A stretch of 64,000 nucleotides of DNA from Pseudoxanthomonas suwonensis (GCA_003240695.1 QFNC01000011.1:18421-82420), one strand, 5' to 3'. Numbered from the stretch's first letter, positions 27,811 through 36,609 are shown. Notes: generated by a model from the letters alone, not told the origin. Numbers and translations are program-made.

Positions 27811-28359
27811 TTAGTGGCGACCTTCGGCGAACTCCTCCACCAGCTTGCGGCAGAAGGCCGGCAGGTCATCGGGCTTGCGGCTGGAGACCAGACCCTGGTC
27901 CACGACCACTTCCTCGTCCACCACCTCGGCGCCCGCGTTGCGCAGGTCGGTTCGCACGCTCGGCCAGGAGGTCATGCGGCGGCCGCGGACCACGTCGGCC
28001 TCGATCATCACCCACGGGCCATGACAGATCACGCCGACCGGCTTCCCGCTTTCCACGAACGCGCGCACGAAGGCAACCGCCTTCTCGTCCATGCGCAGGG
28101 TGTCGGGGTTCTGCACGCCGCCGGGCAGGATCAGCGCGTCGTATTCATCCACGCGCGCCTCGGCCACCACGCCGTCCACCGGCAGCTTGTCGCCCTTCTG
28201 GTCGTGATTCATGCCCTGGATCGCGCCCGGCTTCAGCGACAGCAGGCGCACGGTCGCGCCCGCGGCCTCCACGGCCTTGCGCGGTTCGGTCAGTTCCACC
28301 TGCTCCACGCCGTCGGTGGCGAGGATGGCGACGGTCTTGCCTTCGAGGGATTTGCCCAT
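27811..28359 (-). CDS. DJ-1/PfpI family protein
   Basis: A 182-residue PfpI/YhbO-type protein. It has KTVAILATDGVEQVELTEP at the N-terminus, YDALILPGGVQNPDTLRMD near residue 74, and the nucleophile elbow VGVICHGPWVMIEAD with Cys near residue 111 followed by His. The family has been linked to protein or nucleotide deglycation and stress resistance. Standalone gene on a chromosomal stretch rich in remnants. Its composition is like the core genome. Confidence 0.92.
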   Translation of the reverse strand: MGKSLEGKTVAILATDGVEQVELTEPRKAVEAAGATVRLLSLKPGAIQGMNHDQKGDKLPVDGVVAEARVDEYDALILPGGVQNPDTLRMDEKAVAFVRAFVESGKPVGVICHGPWVMIEADVVRGRRMTSWPSVRTDLRNAGAEVVDEEVVVDQGLVSSRKPDDLPAFCRKLVEEFAEGRH

Positions 28360-28507
28360 GGGTGCTCCGGGTTGACGTTAGGGAGTTCAAGCGTGGACGT
28401 GTGGGCGTTCGCAGCGCGTGATCGGCGGTCTGGGCATGTCGGCCGTGCCAATGGAGCACTCCGGTGATCCTGTCCCGTGTCACCACTCCTTCCCGTAACC
28501 AATCACC

Positions 28508-28717
28508 ATGAACACTGCTCGCGTTGCATGGGTTTTCCTCCTGGTAGTCGGCACGCGGCTGGCATCGATCCATTCGCCCCTACAGCGGCATGTTCGTGCA
28601 GAAGCAGATGCCCATCGACCGTTGCTGGCCAAGCAGGCGCATGCGCAGATCAACGCGCTCAAGGCCGGCACCCCACTGGCGCAGCTCAGGCCTCTGCGCA
28701 ATCCCTGGCTGGAATGA
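28508..28717 (+). CDS. possible small secreted protein (hypothetical)
   Basis: A 69-residue open frame with a hydrophobic N-terminus (MNTARVAWVFLLVVGTRLAS) and a helical, Ala/Gln/Leu-rich tail whose third codon positions are strongly GC, as in real genes here. No family recognised and no clear Shine-Dalgarno. It may be a degraded fragment like its neighbours. Confidence 0.35.
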   Translation: MNTARVAWVFLLVVGTRLASIHSPLQRHVRAEADAHRPLLAKQAHAQINALKAGTPLAQLRPLRNPWLE

Positions 28718-28772
28718 ACGAGCGAGCGCCGAACAACGCCAGCCCCTGCGGCAGCACTCGGCTCAGCCACCG

Positions 28773-28853
28773 AAAGGGGTCAGAGAATTTTTCCGGCACT
28801 GGGCCCCAAGCAGCAAGGCGTTTCAAACGGAAATGTTCTCTGACCCCTTTTTG
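28773..28853. repeat. REPIN-like palindromic element truncating an esterase gene
   Basis: An 81-bp unit with terminal inverted repeats of about 23 bp: AAAGGGGTCAGAGAA at the left and TTCTCTGACCCCTTT at the right, each extended inward by TTTCCG/CGGAAA. This is the layout of a paired REP element (REPIN) or a small MITE. It interrupts an esterase reading frame and supplies that frame's stop codon. The decayed RAYT 1.1 kb away is a plausible former mobiliser. Confidence 0.75.
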
Positions 28854-29184
28854 CCGTCATGTCGCGGCGGCGCTGGGTGTTCTCTATCCCCACCAGGATC
28901 ACCGGCGCCATCCGGCCTTCGCGGATCGCCGCATCAATGGTGTTGGCGACATGCGGGAAGTCCTCGGCCAATCCACCGTCCGGCATATAGATCACCGGGT
29001 AGCGACGCTCTTCCTGGAGCGTTGAAGGCAGGTAGACATTGATTCTCCGTTGCTCCTTCATCACCGCCGAATCAAGCACGACCGACTGGTGCGGAGGTGG
29101 CACTTCGGAAACTGGCTCCGCAGCCCAGACAGCGGGCACGCACAGCATCAACAACAGGGCAACGACACGGCGAGAAGGCATCAT
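28780..29184 (-). pseudogene. esterase (alpha/beta hydrolase), 3'-truncated
   Basis: The N-terminal part of a secreted esterase D-like hydrolase. A signal peptide (SRRVVALLLMLCVPAVWAAE) is followed by RRINVYLPSTLQEERRYPVIYMPDGG and APVILVGIENTQRRRDMT. At that point the family normally continues, but the palindromic element starts and the frame ends after about 22 unrelated residues. The Ser-Asp-His triad region is missing, so it cannot be active. Confidence 0.7.
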
Positions 29185-29259
29185 GCCGTGCAGTGTAAGC
29201 CCAAGCCCCGCAGGCCAACGGAGGCGACGAACCGGCACCCGCCCGCCCCACACTCGGAT

Positions 29260-29277
29260 AAGTGAACCTGACCCCGT
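29260..29277 (+). repeat. third copy of the TGAACCTGACCCCG motif
   Basis: The same motif as at 27.74 kb, lying just outside the 3' end of the methyltransferase gene. It marks the left edge of the methyltransferase/DGQHR module. Confidence 0.55.
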
Positions 29278-29296
29278 TGTCCCTCCCGCAAACCGT

Positions 29297-30106
29297 CTAG
29301 CGCCGCATCACCACCTCTGAAGTACGTTTTCTGCGGGTCGACTCGGACGCCATGACGCTATGGCGATATAGCGTTTCAACTTGCCACCCTGAGTAAAGCT
29401 CGCGGACAGACGGGTGGTCAGCGTTGCTTACAACAATACGAGCGCCGCGATGCGCAGCGCGCTGCAACGCAGCTTGGAGCCTTTCCTGATCGGACCAAGA
29501 GAACAGTCGTTCATTGTACTTCACAAAGCCGTTGTTGTTGTGCTTGACGGTATAGGGCGGATCAGCAAAGACAAAGTCGTTCTGACCACAAGCATCAATA
29601 ATCTTCTCGAAATCCCCTGAAGCCAGCTCTGCCCCTTGCAGAGCCCTTGCAACAGCCTCGAAGTCATCGGACTCCATCAAAACTGCTGTTTTGGTGCCAA
29701 GAGGCACATTAAATTGGCCCTTGCGGTTTACGCGGTACAGCCCATTAAAACAAGTCCGATTTAGATACAAAAACCGCGCAGCACGTGCAGCGTTGCTCTT
29801 CGGCGTAGAACCACGCATCGCATAGTAGTAGTCCTCACAGTGTCGAGTCTGGTGGCGGCGCAGAAGAGCGACCACGGACGCCCAGTCATCCTTGAGCATG
29901 TTGTAGGTGTGGATCAGTTCCGCATTTGCATCGTTTAGAAGTGCACGCGCCGGCAGGAGGCTAAAAAAAACTGCACCACTTCCGAGGAATGGCTCTACGT
30001 ATCTGTCCTTGTCAGACAGTTGGAATAGCGATCGATAGTCCCGGGCCAACCAGCGCTTTCCGCCTGCCCACTTCAGGAACGGCGTGACCGGAGTTGTCTC
30101 AAGCAT
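29297..30106 (-). CDS. D12-class (Dam-like) N6-adenine DNA methyltransferase
   Basis: A 269-residue enzyme. It has the Dam/D12 motif I PFLKWAGGKRWLA at the N-terminus, YVEPFLGSGAVFF near residue 37, LNRTCFNGLYRVNRKGQFNVP near residue 122, catalytic motif IV FVFADPPYTV near residue 182, and GARIVVSNADHPSVREL near the C-terminus. It methylates adenine in a specific site that cannot be read from sequence. The start MLETTPVTPFLKWAGG overlaps the stop of the upstream DGQHR gene by 8 bp, so the two are translationally coupled. Composition is more AT-rich than the surrounding core genes, which suggests transfer. Probably the protective half of a restriction or defence pair. Confidence 0.9.
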   Translation of the reverse strand: MLETTPVTPFLKWAGGKRWLARDYRSLFQLSDKDRYVEPFLGSGAVFFSLLPARALLNDANAELIHTYNMLKDDWASVVALLRRHQTRHCEDYYYAMRGSTPKSNAARAARFLYLNRTCFNGLYRVNRKGQFNVPLGTKTAVLMESDDFEAVARALQGAELASGDFEKIIDACGQNDFVFADPPYTVKHNNNGFVKYNERLFSWSDQERLQAALQRAAHRGARIVVSNADHPSVRELYSGWQVETLYRHSVMASESTRRKRTSEVVMRR

Positions 30107-32438
30107 TTTCCGAAAGTCCGAGCGCGTCGTAGTCGAATGCGGCAATCCGCTCTTCCAGTGAGGTAGCAACAGCTTCTAGGAGGGAAAAATCCTCAACCCT
30201 GTAGTTGCGCTGCTCAGACGCGTGAGCCGGTATACGGCGAAGTTCATTTACGCGCTCCATCCACTCAAGGTTCTTTGCTTGCCCTTTGGCGCCATTAATG
30301 GGGATGTCCATTACGGACTTGAACAGCGGCCAGCGTTCCTTTTGCTCAACGATCTTCTTGAACTCGATGAAATCCAGATACGTCTCGAGTGGCAGATCCT
30401 CGTCAGGTTCATCGAGCGATTTGGCATACGCCTTGGTCTTCATGTCCTTATTCGTAACACCCTTTTCCCAATAAGCGCCCTTCTCCTCACCGTACAGCTT
30501 TCGGAAAACGGCGAAGATGTGCTTCTGAACCATAATATTGATTTGCTGGATCTGCTGATCCGCAGTCCTACGCAACTCTTGAGATTGCGATCGCTCCCAA
30601 TCCTCGTACCCGCCCGGGTCAAAGGATGGAAAATCCGTGCGTACCAACCGGGCTAAGCGGAGCAAGAGTTCTTTGGGACCGCCGCTACCGTACGGAACCG
30701 TAAGCAAGTTATCGACCGAACTGCTGTCGCGACCTAAAAAGTTCAAGACGGGCTCTAATAGCGGCGTCAGCAGCTCTTGCACCTGCGCCTCTGGCAGACC
30801 ACGCACCTGAACGTTGTACTCGCGTTCCGCGTAGCGGACGAGCTCACCCAAGAGCAGCGTGAGCGCTTGCACTGACTCGTTAGTGCAAAGACGCCCGGGA
30901 CGTCCAGACTCCCACCGCGTCAAGTTGGCCTCCGAAATCTGACGGAAGAACCAATTGACCAGCTTTTGCGCTCGTAAAAGCGTGGCATTGTCGGACGCGC
31001 CGCAAAACGGCCCCAACTCGTAAGTGGAACGCAGAACTACGTCACCCAACAGCTGAGACCGCCTAAGCCCGATCTTTACCTGCGGCACAGTCAGGCAGGC
31101 TGTAGCGGAGCCCCGGATTCCCTCGGCAGAGAACCGGCCGTATAGCGGACTCGACAAATCCCGGTTCACGTTATGAATTAGGCGAGCGGCAATCGCGCCA
31201 ATACGCTCAGACGGATTCTCAGAGCCCCACTTAAGTTGCCCTTCCAAATCATCCAGCAAATTCTTTGGAACCGACTTCTGCTCGTGATTGATGGTCACGA
31301 ACATGTTGGCTTCCTCTTCCTTGCTGATGCCTTCGAAGGCTACAACGACCAGCTTCTGGTCGAGGAACTCCTCTCCCAGGCCAGCGTACCCGTACAGCCG
31401 GTGCTGACCATCAATCACCCAAGCCGACTTGTATGTGCTTGGAAGGTAGAGATGCCCAAAGTGAACGTCTGTGATGACATCCTTTTGAATGATGTCAAAG
31501 CGAGGAGCTTTCACAAAATTGATCAGCAGGTTGTTCGGAAAGTAGCCGCCCTCACTGATGTACTTGCCGATCGACTTCAACCGAGCTTTCTGGATTAGCC
31601 GTTGATACGTTGGGTGGCCCTCGGGATCGTCTAGCGTCCGGTGGTTCACAAACGCAATTTTCAGAAGATGTCGCGGCGTGGTAACAAAAGAATAAAAGTA
31701 CTTCCCGCCGAGCTTTCCGCGGGTCGCTGGAATTTTAGTGTTTGCTAACTCTGGAATCGGCTGGTCTTTGAGGAATTCCGCTAAAAACTGGAAGCGGGCA
31801 GCCTTACCGAGGTGATCAGCGAGCTGTGTGTAATAAGGCAGTTCGTTCTCAGTAACTCGTCGAATATTGTGGGCATCCGCCCTTGCGATGTCTTCGTCAG
31901 ACCAGATGACATTCTCGGTCACGAAAAACCAGAGAATCTTTGGCTTAAATTCGCGCCCATAAAAGGACTTGATGGAGCTCGCGATTCCGCCTTGGAGGGC
32001 GCCGAATTCTTCGATGTCCTTTTGAAGGCTTCGCTTACGCAGGCGATCGCACGCTTTGCACTCGGCCACGATGACCGTTTCATCATCCGATGCGTACACA
32101 TCAATTTGTTTCTGGCCGTTAATGTCGCGCCGGTTGAACCTTATGCGGAACTTGCGCCCACTATTTAGCTCCGAATAGCCCATCTTGTAGAGGAGAACCC
32201 ACCAAAGGTTCTCAAGACGCTCATCGATACGGCGCTCAAGACGCACAGTCGCAAAGTCGCGCGTTCGCTTATGAACGATCCAACCGTCTGCCTCGGCGGT
32301 GGCAAGGTCGTCGAGCTTGACTCGCTTCTGGTCGAACTTTGGATTGCGACGTCGGAATTCGGCCCTTAGCTCACTTTCCTTGTCCAACAAAGGCCAAAGT
32401 AACGCCTCGGATTTCTCTTCCCCACGCTTTTTGCTCAT
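30099..32438 (-). CDS. large DGQHR-domain protein with N-terminal PD-(D/E)XK-like nuclease region
   Basis: A 779-residue protein. Residues about 75-135 (QIDVYASDD then VIVAECKACD) look like a PD-(D/E)XK core with D113, E126 and K128. Residues about 235-430 carry the DGQHR region: SAWVIDGQHRLYGYAG (DGQHR at 343-347), then ANMFVTINHEQKSVPKNLL. DGQHR proteins include DndB of phosphorothioation systems and belong near the ParB/DUF262 superfamily. The helical C-terminal half is unassigned. It overlaps the methyltransferase by 8 bp, and no dnd genes are nearby. Start MSKKRGEEKSEALL; a 9-G run precedes it. Likely restriction or defence function by inference. Confidence 0.85.
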   Translation of the reverse strand: MSKKRGEEKSEALLWPLLDKESELRAEFRRRNPKFDQKRVKLDDLATAEADGWIVHKRTRDFATVRLERRIDERLENLWWVLLYKMGYSELNSGRKFRIRFNRRDINGQKQIDVYASDDETVIVAECKACDRLRKRSLQKDIEEFGALQGGIASSIKSFYGREFKPKILWFFVTENVIWSDEDIARADAHNIRRVTENELPYYTQLADHLGKAARFQFLAEFLKDQPIPELANTKIPATRGKLGGKYFYSFVTTPRHLLKIAFVNHRTLDDPEGHPTYQRLIQKARLKSIGKYISEGGYFPNNLLINFVKAPRFDIIQKDVITDVHFGHLYLPSTYKSAWVIDGQHRLYGYAGLGEEFLDQKLVVVAFEGISKEEEANMFVTINHEQKSVPKNLLDDLEGQLKWGSENPSERIGAIAARLIHNVNRDLSSPLYGRFSAEGIRGSATACLTVPQVKIGLRRSQLLGDVVLRSTYELGPFCGASDNATLLRAQKLVNWFFRQISEANLTRWESGRPGRLCTNESVQALTLLLGELVRYAEREYNVQVRGLPEAQVQELLTPLLEPVLNFLGRDSSSVDNLLTVPYGSGGPKELLLRLARLVRTDFPSFDPGGYEDWERSQSQELRRTADQQIQQINIMVQKHIFAVFRKLYGEEKGAYWEKGVTNKDMKTKAYAKSLDEPDEDLPLETYLDFIEFKKIVEQKERWPLFKSVMDIPINGAKGQAKNLEWMERVNELRRIPAHASEQRNYRVEDFSLLEAVATSLEERIAAFDYDALGLSENA

Positions 32439-32441
32439 TCG

Positions 32442-32450
32442 CCCCCCCCC
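32442..32450 (-). promoter_or_regulatory. homopolymeric G9 tract in the ribosome-binding region of the DGQHR gene
   Basis: On the coding (minus) strand nine G lie 3 bases before the ATG at 32438, where a Shine-Dalgarno would sit. Length changes would alter spacing or strength of translation start. Confidence 0.5.
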
Positions 32451-32481
32451 AAGTTCACTATGTCGCAGGCCGTACAGACGT

Positions 32482-35400
32482 TTACATATTCCTTCGATAC
32501 TCCCCACCCACCTCATACAACGCATGGCTGATCTGCCCCAGCGAATGCGTCTTCACCGCTTCCATCAGGGATTCAAACACATTCCGCCGTTCGCGGGCGG
32601 TGGCCTGTAGCGCACGCAAGCCCTCGGCCGCATAGCAGTTACGGTTGCCTTGGTAGCCCGCGACGTTCGCGATCTGCTGCCCCTTCTCCTCTTCCGTGGA
32701 GCGGATCAGTTCGATCTCGGTCGCCACTTCGCCGGCGTGTTCCTTCGGCAGGAAGGTGTTGACGCCCACCAGCGGCAGGCTGCCGTCGTGCTTCCTGTGC
32801 TCATAGTACAGGCTTTCTTCCTGGATCTTGCCGCGCTGGTACATGGTGTCCATCGCGCCCAGCACGCCGCCGCGCTCGCTGATCGCCTCGAACTCCTTGT
32901 ACACCGCCTCTTCCACGATGTCGGTGAGCCTGTCCACGATGAAGCTGCCCTGCCACGGGTTCTCGCAGAAGTTCAGCCCCAGCTCCTTGTTGATGATCAT
33001 CTGGATCGCCACCGCGCGGCGCACCGACTCCTCGGTCGGCGTGGTGATCGCCTCGTCATAGGCATTGGTGTGCAGGCTGTTGCAGTTGTCGAACAGGGCG
33101 TACAACGCCTGCAAGGTGGTGCGGATGTCGTTGAACTGGATCTCCTGCGCGTGCAGGGAGCGACCGCTGGTCTGGATGTGGTACTTCATCATTTGGCTGC
33201 GGCTGGACGCGCCGTAGCGCTCGCGCATCGCGCGGGCCCAGATGCGGCGGGCCACGCGGCCGATCACGGTGTACTCGGGGTCCATGCCGTTGGAGAAGAA
33301 GAACGACAGGTTGGGCGCGAAGTCGTCGATCTTCATGCCGCGCGCCAGGTAGTACTCGACAATGGTGAAGCCGTTGCTGAGGGTGAAGGCCAGCTGCGAG
33401 ATCGGGTTCGCGCCGGCCTCGGCGATGTGGTAGCCGGAGATCGACACCGAATAGAAATTGCGCACGCCGTGGTCGACGAAATACTGCTGGATGTCGCCCA
33501 TCATTCGCAGCGCGAACTCGGTGCTGAAGATGCAGGTGTTCTGCGCCTGGTCTTCCTTGAGGATGTCAGCCTGCACGGTGCCGCGCACGGTGGCCAGCGT
33601 CTCGGCCTTGATGCGGGCGTAGGTGTCGGCGTCGACCAGCTGCTCGCCGGTCATGCCCAGCAACCCGAGGCCGAGGCCGTCGTTGCCCTGCGGCAGCTCG
33701 CCGGAATAGACCGGACGTTTGCGGCCTTCGAAGAATTGGGCGATGTGCTTCTGCGCATCCGCCCAGCGCGCGTCGTCGGCCTTGAGGTATTTCTCCACCT
33801 GCTGGTCGATGGCGGTGTTCATGAACATCGCCAGGATGATCGGCGCCGGGCCGTTGATGGTCATCGACACGCTGGTGGTGGGCGCGCACAGGTCGAAGCC
33901 GGAATACAGCTTCTTCATGTCGTCCAGTGTGGGGATGTTGACGCCGGAGTTGCCGATCTTGCCGTAGATGTCGGGGCGCGGTGCCGGGTCCTCGCCGTAC
34001 AGGGTCACGCTGTCGAAGGCGGTGGACAGGCGCGCCGCGGGCTGGCCGACGCTGAGGTAATGGAAGCGGCGGTTGGTGCGCTCGGGCGTGCCTTCACCGG
34101 CGAACATGCGGATCGGGTCCTCGCCGGTGCGCCGGTACGGGTACACGCCGCCGGTGTATGGATAGGAACCGGGCAGATTTTCCTTCTGCAGGAACATCAG
34201 CAGTTCGCCCCAGCTCCGATAGGTCGGCGCGGCGATCTTCGGGATCATCTGGTGCGACAGCGATTCGCGGTAGTTTTCGACACGGATGGTCTTGCCGCGC
34301 ACTTCGTATTCGTTGACCTCGTCGGTGATCGACTTCAGGCGCGCCGGCCATTCGCGCAGCAGCTTGAGCACTTCGGAATCCAGCGACTGCACGGCATCGT
34401 TGTAGCGCTGGCGCAATGTCAGGAGCGAGCGGTCGGTCTTCGCTCCCTCTCCCGTCGGGGGAGGATTGGTGTGAGGGTGCGTCCCCTCATGCGCCCTTCG
34501 GGCACCTTCTCCCGCAGGGAGAAGGGATTCGTCGGCGTACACCGCGAGCTGCGCCGGCAATTTGTCGTCTTCCAGTTCCTGCAGCGCCTGCCACAGCGAC
34601 TGCGCGCGGTCGGCCACTTCTGCCTGCGATTCGATCCGCGCATTGATGGCGCGGCCCTGCTCGGCGATCTCGGCCAGGTAACGCACGCGGGCGCCGGGGA
34701 TCAGCACGGTCGCGCGCGGCTCTTTCAACGAGGTGTCGATGGCCGGCGTCCACTTGCCTTCCGGCAACCCGAGCTTCTCGCGCAACAGTCGGGTGAGGTT
34801 GGCGAACATCCAGCTGATGCCGGGATCGTTGAACTGGCTGGCAATCGTCGGATACACCGGCACCTCCTCGTCCCTGGTCTGGAAGGCGACGCGGTTGCGC
34901 TTCCACTGCTTGCGCACGTCGCGCAGCGCGTCCTCGGCGCCGCGCTTGTCGAACTTGTTCAGCACCACCAGCTCGGCGAAATCGAGCATGTCGATCTTTT
35001 CCAGCTGGCTGGCCGCGCCGTAGTCGCTGGTCATCACGTACATCGGGAAGTCGACCAGATCGACGATTTCCGAATCGCTCTGGCCGATGCCGGCGGTCTC
35101 CACGATCACCAGGTCGTAGCCCAGCGACTTCAACAGGCCGATGGAATCCTTCAATACCACGTTGGTGGCCGAGTGCTGGCGGCGGGTGGCCATGGAACGC
35201 ATGAACACGCGGTGCGAGCGCAGCGAGTTCATGCGGATGCGATCGCCCAGCAGCGCACCACCGGTGCGGCGGCGGGTGGGATCCACCGAGATCACGGCAA
35301 TGCGCATCTGCGGGAAGTTGGCCAGGAAGCGGTTCAGCAACTCGTCGGTGACCGAGGACTTGCCCGCACCGCCGGTGCCGGTGATGCCGACGACGGGCGT

Positions 35401-35997
35401 CTTGCCGCCGGCCAACTGCCACTGCTTGCGCAGCGAGGCCAACTCGCCTTCCTCCAGCAACCCGTCCTCGATGGCGCTGAGCATGCGGCCGATGGCGATT
35501 TCATCGTCGAAGTCGACCTTGTGCGGCTTCTCCACCGGCATGCGCCCGGCTTCGGCACGTTTGACCACGTCGGCGATCATCTCCACCAGCCCCATCTTCA
35601 TGCCGTCGTTGGGGTGGTAGATGCGCTCGACACCGTACGCTTCGAGTTCGCGGATTTCCTCCGGCGTGATGGTGCCGCCGCCGCCGCCGAACACGCGGAT
35701 GTGGGCCGCGCCGCGCTGCTTCAGCATGTCCACCATGTACTTGAAGTACTCGACATGGCCGCCCTGGTAACTGGACAGGGCGATGCCATCGGCGTCCTCC
35801 TGCAGCGCCGCGCGCACCACGTCCTCCACCGAGCGGTTGTGGCCAAGGTGGATCACTTCCGCGCCCTGCGACTGGATCAGCCGGCGCATGATGTTGATGG
35901 CGGCGTCGTGGCCGTCGAACAGGCTGGCGGCGGTGACGAAGCGCAGCGGCGTGCGCTCGGGCTGGCTGGCGGGAACGGCTTGGGCGGGCGTGCTCAT
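32482..35997 (-). CDS. icmF: fused isobutyryl-CoA mutase (B12-dependent)
   Basis: A 1171-residue three-part enzyme. The B12-binding domain at residues about 15-150 has the SLFDGHDAAIN ligand motif. A MeaI/ArgK-type G-protein chaperone follows, with Walker A GITGTGGAGKSSV near residue 205 and NKFDKRG near 345. The mutase barrel occupies about 560-1171 and ends YEVGGEYRRNM. It interconverts isobutyryl-CoA and n-butyryl-CoA, with possible activity on isovaleryl-CoA. A repeat element is inserted in frame at about residues 490-518. Fits the leucine/branched-acyl genes at 40-42 kb. Monocistronic, with a 64-bp spacer to the next gene. Confidence 0.93.
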   Translation of the reverse strand: MSTPAQAVPASQPERTPLRFVTAASLFDGHDAAINIMRRLIQSQGAEVIHLGHNRSVEDVVRAALQEDADGIALSSYQGGHVEYFKYMVDMLKQRGAAHIRVFGGGGGTITPEEIRELEAYGVERIYHPNDGMKMGLVEMIADVVKRAEAGRMPVEKPHKVDFDDEIAIGRMLSAIEDGLLEEGELASLRKQWQLAGGKTPVVGITGTGGAGKSSVTDELLNRFLANFPQMRIAVISVDPTRRRTGGALLGDRIRMNSLRSHRVFMRSMATRRQHSATNVVLKDSIGLLKSLGYDLVIVETAGIGQSDSEIVDLVDFPMYVMTSDYGAASQLEKIDMLDFAELVVLNKFDKRGAEDALRDVRKQWKRNRVAFQTRDEEVPVYPTIASQFNDPGISWMFANLTRLLREKLGLPEGKWTPAIDTSLKEPRATVLIPGARVRYLAEIAEQGRAINARIESQAEVADRAQSLWQALQELEDDKLPAQLAVYADESLLPAGEGARRAHEGTHPHTNPPPTGEGAKTDRSLLTLRQRYNDAVQSLDSEVLKLLREWPARLKSITDEVNEYEVRGKTIRVENYRESLSHQMIPKIAAPTYRSWGELLMFLQKENLPGSYPYTGGVYPYRRTGEDPIRMFAGEGTPERTNRRFHYLSVGQPAARLSTAFDSVTLYGEDPAPRPDIYGKIGNSGVNIPTLDDMKKLYSGFDLCAPTTSVSMTINGPAPIILAMFMNTAIDQQVEKYLKADDARWADAQKHIAQFFEGRKRPVYSGELPQGNDGLGLGLLGMTGEQLVDADTYARIKAETLATVRGTVQADILKEDQAQNTCIFSTEFALRMMGDIQQYFVDHGVRNFYSVSISGYHIAEAGANPISQLAFTLSNGFTIVEYYLARGMKIDDFAPNLSFFFSNGMDPEYTVIGRVARRIWARAMRERYGASSRSQMMKYHIQTSGRSLHAQEIQFNDIRTTLQALYALFDNCNSLHTNAYDEAITTPTEESVRRAVAIQMIINKELGLNFCENPWQGSFIVDRLTDIVEEAVYKEFEAISERGGVLGAMDTMYQRGKIQEESLYYEHRKHDGSLPLVGVNTFLPKEHAGEVATEIELIRSTEEEKGQQIANVAGYQGNRNCYAAEGLRALQATARERRNVFESLMEAVKTHSLGQISHALYEVGGEYRRNM
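34442..34528 (-). repeat. dispersed palindromic repeat inserted in frame within icmF
   Basis: About 87 bp with CTCCCTCTCCC/GGGGGAGG and CCTTCTCCC/GGGAGAAGG palindromes, the type of repeat scattered through Xanthomonadaceae intergenic DNA. It is translated as a Gly/Pro/His-rich segment (PAGEGARRAHEGTHPH then TNPPPTGEGAK) in the linker between the G-protein and mutase domains, without breaking the frame. Confidence 0.8.
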
Positions 35998-36060
35998 GGC
36001 GCCTCTCGTGTCGGTTCGGTCAGGGCGATTGTAGCGCCTCGGCCGAATCGAACCGCCTGC

Positions 36061-36609
36061 TCATGGCGCGCTGGAAGAGCCGCTGCCTGCCGGTGTCGCC
36101 TCGACCACGTCGTACAGGGTCATCAGGCGGCGCGGGGTGTCGTCGAGGGGATTGTCGATGTATTCCATCAGCACGAGATAATGGCAGCGGTCGTTCCGCA
36201 AGACGATCAGATGCTTCGAGCTTCCGCTGACCTCATGCCGGAGGCGGGAAGAAGTCCGGCGACACCCTTCTGGAATAAGCGCTTCATCGCGATTGAAGTA
36301 GATGTTGATCTCGTGGTAGATCGGCCCGATCAGCTGGTGATCGCGCATCATCAGGTCGCGCGTGCCGACCACGGAGAAATATGGCGACAACACGCTGGAA
36401 AAGTCCCGATGGTGGTCGGATCGCTGCGGAGCGAAGCTGTCGTCGCGAATCACCTCGACCGCGCCCCGGGTGCGCTGCTCGATCGTGTGTGCGACGCGTT
36501 CGAGCGATTCGGTGCTGCAGCCTGTCAGCCATGGGACGATGACCAGCATGATGCATAGGCCGAAAGCCATGGGCGGACTGCCGGTGCTGTTACGCGCGTT
36601 CGGGTGCAT
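36061..36609 (-). CDS. lipoprotein, probable immunity protein to the calpain-like effector
   Basis: A 182-residue protein with a type II signal: FGLCIMLVIVPWLTGCST, lipobox LTGC with Cys near residue 31. The mature part has no recognised domain, and a C-terminal YLVLMEYIDNPLDDTPRR segment. The start at 36609 overlaps the effector stop by 20 bp and gives a basic n-region; ATG 36570 is an alternative. Lipoprotein immunity partners are typical for Xanthomonadales T4SS effectors acting in the periplasm. The immunity role is inferred from position. Confidence 0.68.
   Translation of the reverse strand: MHPNARNSTGSPPMAFGLCIMLVIVPWLTGCSTESLERVAHTIEQRTRGAVEVIRDDSFAPQRSDHHRDFSSVLSPYFSVVGTRDLMMRDHQLIGPIYHEINIYFNRDEALIPEGCRRTSSRLRHEVSGSSKHLIVLRNDRCHYLVLMEYIDNPLDDTPRRLMTLYDVVEATPAGSGSSSAP

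Noticed and set aside
29297..30106. Housekeeping Dam methyltransferase
   Set aside because: It is in an AT-richer accessory block, overlaps a DGQHR nuclease gene, and lacks the usual dam neighbourhood, so I read it as part of a defence pair.
29297..32438. DNA phosphorothioation (Dnd) system because of the DndB-like DGQHR domain
   Set aside because: No dndA, dndC, dndD or dndE-like genes are nearby; the partner is an adenine methyltransferase. Treated as a different kind of system.
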